A stretch of DNA of 17,120 nucleotides, taken from the NCBI GenBank assembly GCA_036522895.1, contig DATDEX010000215.1, forward strand, positions 1-17,120, written 5' to 3'. Each line of letters opens with the position of its first letter. Position 1 is the stretch's first letter. Of the stretch, positions 15,252 through 17,120 are shown in pieces. The position numbers and the translations under genes were made by a program. Below the pieces are notes generated by a model, which was given only the letters and a program-made list of their open reading frames with translations, was not told the DNA's origin and ran no database searches. This stretch comes from JAIOPA01 sp036522895. GTDB lineage: Bacteria; Eisenbacteria; RBG-16-71-46.

Positions 15252-15410
15252 ACACGGTAGAAATTTGCTCCGGCTCCGGTCCGGCCGCGCTCGGCGGAGG
15301 CCATGCTCCGATCTCTCGAGGGGGATTTCACCCGTGCCAGCCCTGAATGCCACACATCGTCCGCACCCACCGGGAGCGCGTGATCGTTCGGACGGGAGAC
15401 TTCGGGAGTA

Positions 15411-15461
15411 TTGTCAGCGTCGGTTCCGTCTGACAGTTTGGCGGTCAGGCTCGGCAAACTG
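15411..15461. promoter_or_regulatory. Two abutting dyads upstream of the Rieske gene
   Basis: The first is TTGTCAG (15411-15417) with CTGACAG (15430-15436), a 6-bp perfect dyad with a 12-base spacer (TGTCAG/CTGACA). The second is CAGTTTG (15434-15440) with CAAACTG (15455-15461), 7 bp perfect with a 14-base spacer. They share the bases CAG, so as RNA hairpins they would compete at the overlap. They lie within the 255-bp gap between the 42-haem and Rieske genes, which otherwise holds no gene. They may be operator sites for a separate promoter of the bc-type operon, or part of a termination/attenuation structure. Confidence 0.45.
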
Positions 15462-15506
15462 CGGTCGCCCGGCGCGGGGCCGCGCCATGGATGGAGGAGC
15501 GCTGGA

Positions 15507-15938
15507 ATGAACCGACGGGGTTTCCTGGACCTGTTGATACGCGTCTCGGGCGCGGCCGTGGGCGCGTTCGTGCTCTACCCGGTCGCGCGCTACCTCATTC
15601 CGCCGCCGAGCCCGGAAGCCGCGACGCGGCGCGTGGTCGCGGCGCGGAAGGACGAGCTCGCCCCGGGGAGCTTCAAGATCTTCCCGTTCGGCGGTCAGCC
15701 GGGCCTCTTGATCCGCGGCGCGGACGGCAGCTATCGCGCGTTCACCGCCGTCTGCACCCATCTCGGCTGCACCGTTCAGTTCAAGCCCACCGACTCCTCG
15801 ATCTGGTGCGCCTGCCACAACGGCCGCTACGACATGACGGGCCGCAACGTCTCCGGCCCGCCGCCGCGCCCGCTCGAGCAGTACGTGGTCCACGAGAGCG
15901 GCAGCGAGATCGTGGTCGAGAAGGGCCAGGCCGGCTGA
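15507..15938 (+). CDS. Rieske [2Fe-2S] protein of a cytochrome bc-type complex
   Basis: A 143-residue protein starting at ATG 15507 behind GGAGGAG. The N-terminus 'NRRGFLDLL' is a twin-arginine (Tat) signal followed by a membrane anchor (about 11-31), as usual for Rieske subunits folded with their cluster before export. The cluster boxes are complete: C83-T-H85-L-G-C88 and C101-A-C103-H104. By family knowledge C83, H85, C101 and H104 bind the iron and C88-C103 form the disulfide. The protein takes electrons from quinol at the cytochrome b Qo site and passes them to a c-type cytochrome. Its stop shares one base with the cytochrome b start (TGATG). It is short, like many bacterial b6f-type or alternative Rieske proteins. 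Symbols petA/qcrA are used variably, so none is assigned. Confidence 0.95.
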   Translation: MNRRGFLDLLIRVSGAAVGAFVLYPVARYLIPPPSPEAATRRVVAARKDELAPGSFKIFPFGGQPGLLIRGADGSYRAFTAVCTHLGCTVQFKPTDSSIWCACHNGRYDMTGRNVSGPPPRPLEQYVVHESGSEIVVEKGQAG

Positions 15939-17011
15939 TGAGGAAGCTCATCGCGTGGCTCGACGAGAGGCTCGGGCTCGAGGCCTTCCAGCATCTCGCC
16001 GAGAAGAAGCAGGTCCCGATTCACCGGCACACGTTCTGGTACTACTGGGGCGGGATGACGCTGTTCCTGTTCGGGGTCCAGATCGGCACCGGCATCCTGC
16101 TGCTCCTCTATTACCGCGCCAGCGCCGACGAGGCCTACGAGAGCGTCCGGTTCCTCATGACCGACGTCTCCTTCGGCTGGCTGATCCGCTCCATCCACTC
16201 CTGGAGCGCCAATCTGATGATCGGCGCGGCATTCATTCACATGTTCAGCGCCATGCTGCTCAAGGCCTATCGCTCGCCGCGCGAGGTGACCTGGCTCTCG
16301 GGCGCGGTCCTGCTGGGGTTGAGCCTCGCGTTCGGATTCAGCGGCTACCTCCTGCCGTGGAACCAGCTCGCGTTCTTCGCGACCAAAGTCGGCACCGACA
16401 TCACCGGGGTCGTGCCGATCATCGGCCCGTTCATGGTCCGCTTCCTGCGTGGCGGAGACCAGATCACGGGCGGCACGCTGACCCGCTTTTTCGGCTTCCA
16501 CGTCGCGATCCTGCCGGCCATCACGACGCTGGTCGTGATCCTGCACGTGTACCTCGTGCAGCGGCACGGCATGAGCGTGCCGCCGAGCGTCGAGCAGAGC
16601 GACGCGCCCCGGCGCACCATGAAGTTCATGCCGAACTTCATGCTCCGCGACGCCGTCGGCTGGCTCGCGGCGCTGGGGGCGCTCGCGCTCCTTGCCGCGC
16701 TCTTCCCGTGGGAGCTGGGGCAGAAGGCCGACCCCTACGTCCCCGCGCCCGCCGGCATCAAGCCGGAGTGGTACTTCGGTTGGATGTTCCAGACGCTGCG
16801 CATGCTGCCCTCGCACATCCTGGGCCTGGAGGGCGAGCTGGTCGGCGTCATCGGCATTGGCGTCGCCGCCATGCTGTGGGTGGCGGTGCCGTTCCTCGAC
16901 GACCCCAAGGGCACGGGCACGCGCGGAAAGTTCTGGGTCATGGTGGGGGTGGTCGCATTGGTCTACATCATCAGCTTCACGTTGATGGTCTATCGCCCGG
17001 TGAAGCCATGA
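15938..17011 (+). CDS. Cytochrome b (fused, b6-type haem spacing) of a quinol-oxidising complex
   Basis: A 357-residue membrane protein with both halves of cytochrome b in one chain (b6 plus subunit IV equivalents). Haem ligands are H87 and H101 (13 residues between) and H188 and H203 (14 between). The second spacing is the b6 pattern; mitochondrial-type bc1 has 13 in both. The Qo-site PEWY motif is present (276-279). About eight spans can be seen. The cysteine that binds the extra haem ci in b6 (context YCLGG) is absent: the matching segment reads 'WYYWGG' near 34-39. The protein oxidises quinol at Qo, sending one electron to the Rieske protein and one through haems bL and bH. The next gene starts within its stop codon. 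Confidence 0.95.
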   Translation: MRKLIAWLDERLGLEAFQHLAEKKQVPIHRHTFWYYWGGMTLFLFGVQIGTGILLLLYYRASADEAYESVRFLMTDVSFGWLIRSIHSWSANLMIGAAFIHMFSAMLLKAYRSPREVTWLSGAVLLGLSLAFGFSGYLLPWNQLAFFATKVGTDITGVVPIIGPFMVRFLRGGDQITGGTLTRFFGFHVAILPAITTLVVILHVYLVQRHGMSVPPSVEQSDAPRRTMKFMPNFMLRDAVGWLAALGALALLAALFPWELGQKADPYVPAPAGIKPEWYFGWMFQTLRMLPSHILGLEGELVGVIGIGVAAMLWVAVPFLDDPKGTGTRGKFWVMVGVVALVYIISFTLMVYRPVKP

Positions 17012-17120
17012 GGCCCGCAAAGGCGGCATGGGCTTTGGTCGCGTGGGGGCTCGCGTGCGCCGCCGCCATGCTGGCGAGGCCGGTGCCGGCGAGCGCGGTC
17101 GCGAATCCGGCGGCGGCGAC
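17008..17120 (+). CDS. Exported protein, N-terminus only (3' end outside window)
   Basis: ATG at 17008 overlaps the cytochrome b stop as ATGA, and the frame runs to the window end (37 codons). The visible part is a signal peptide: a basic start (MRPAKAAW), a hydrophobic core (about 9-22) and an ASA-type cleavage region. Nothing of the mature protein is visible. In Rieske/cytochrome b operons the following gene is commonly a c-type cytochrome, often multihaem, that accepts the Rieske electrons; that is expected here from position only. Confidence 0.7.
   Translation, partial: MRPAKAAWALVAWGLACAAAMLARPVPASAVANPAAA

Noticed and set aside
12581..15346. 921-codon frame +1 to the 42-haem gene
   Set aside because: Composed of Arg, Pro, Gly and Ala with no motif, and ends just past the real gene; a frame shadow of the repeats.
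11700..15353. 1217-codon minus-strand open frame across the 42-haem gene
   Set aside because: Arg/Val/Ala-rich antisense shadow without domains; its repeats simply mirror the haem repeats of the plus strand.
1..17120. tRNA, rRNA or known riboswitch
   Set aside because: No cloverleaf, rRNA or riboswitch consensus was recognised on reading either strand; a covariance-model scan would be needed to exclude small RNAs.

Overview
The window is very GC-rich (about 70% by eye), densely packed, and dominated by c-type cytochrome genes with N-terminal export signals, an outer-membrane beta-barrel gene and lipoproteins. This points to a Gram-negative bacterium that passes respiratory electrons to the cell surface (extracellular electron transfer, EET). 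The phylum cannot be fixed from sequence alone; Desulfobacterota, Myxococcota, Gemmatimonadota, Acidobacteriota and 'Candidatus Eisenbacteria' would all fit.

Layout. (1) 1-441: 3' end of a plus-strand TPR-like gene. (2) 521-3854: a minus-strand group, ccmF (cytochrome c haem lyase subunit), then a multi-span membrane protein, then an 81-residue excisionase-type helix-turn-helix protein whose start overlaps the preceding stop (ATGA). (3) 3855-4562: a 0.7-kb divergent intergenic region with eight copies of a 13-bp tandem repeat, several dyads, a stretch of visibly lower GC and a good sigma-54-type promoter match facing the cytochrome genes. (4) 4563-15251: an eight-gene plus-strand cluster: a secreted NHL-repeat protein; a hexahaem cytochrome closely resembling the Geobacter nanowire protein OmcS in motif order and flanking residues; a nonahaem cytochrome with a tenth, CX3CH site; a 571-residue cysteine-free beta-barrel; two tandem CsgG/FlgO-like lipoproteins; a periplasmic protein of unknown function; and a 1060-residue cytochrome with 42 CXXCH motifs. 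From 7057 to 15251 the genes overlap or nearly touch. (5) 15507-17120: after a 255-bp gap with two dyads come a Tat-type Rieske iron-sulfur protein, a fused cytochrome b with b6-type haem spacing, and the start of one more exported protein cut by the window edge.

How the genes may work together (inference): the Rieske/cytochrome b complex oxidises quinol. Electrons pass through periplasmic multihaem protein, with the 42-haem chain an obvious candidate bridge, cross the outer membrane with the barrel and the nona/decahaem protein, and leave along OmcS-like filaments. The two CsgG-like lipoproteins are candidates for exporting or anchoring the filament subunit, by analogy with curli. The divergent ccmF supplies haem attachment. 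The combination of OmcS-like subunit, CsgG-like pair, barrel, 42-haem protein and a bc-type complex in one locus is the main novelty here.
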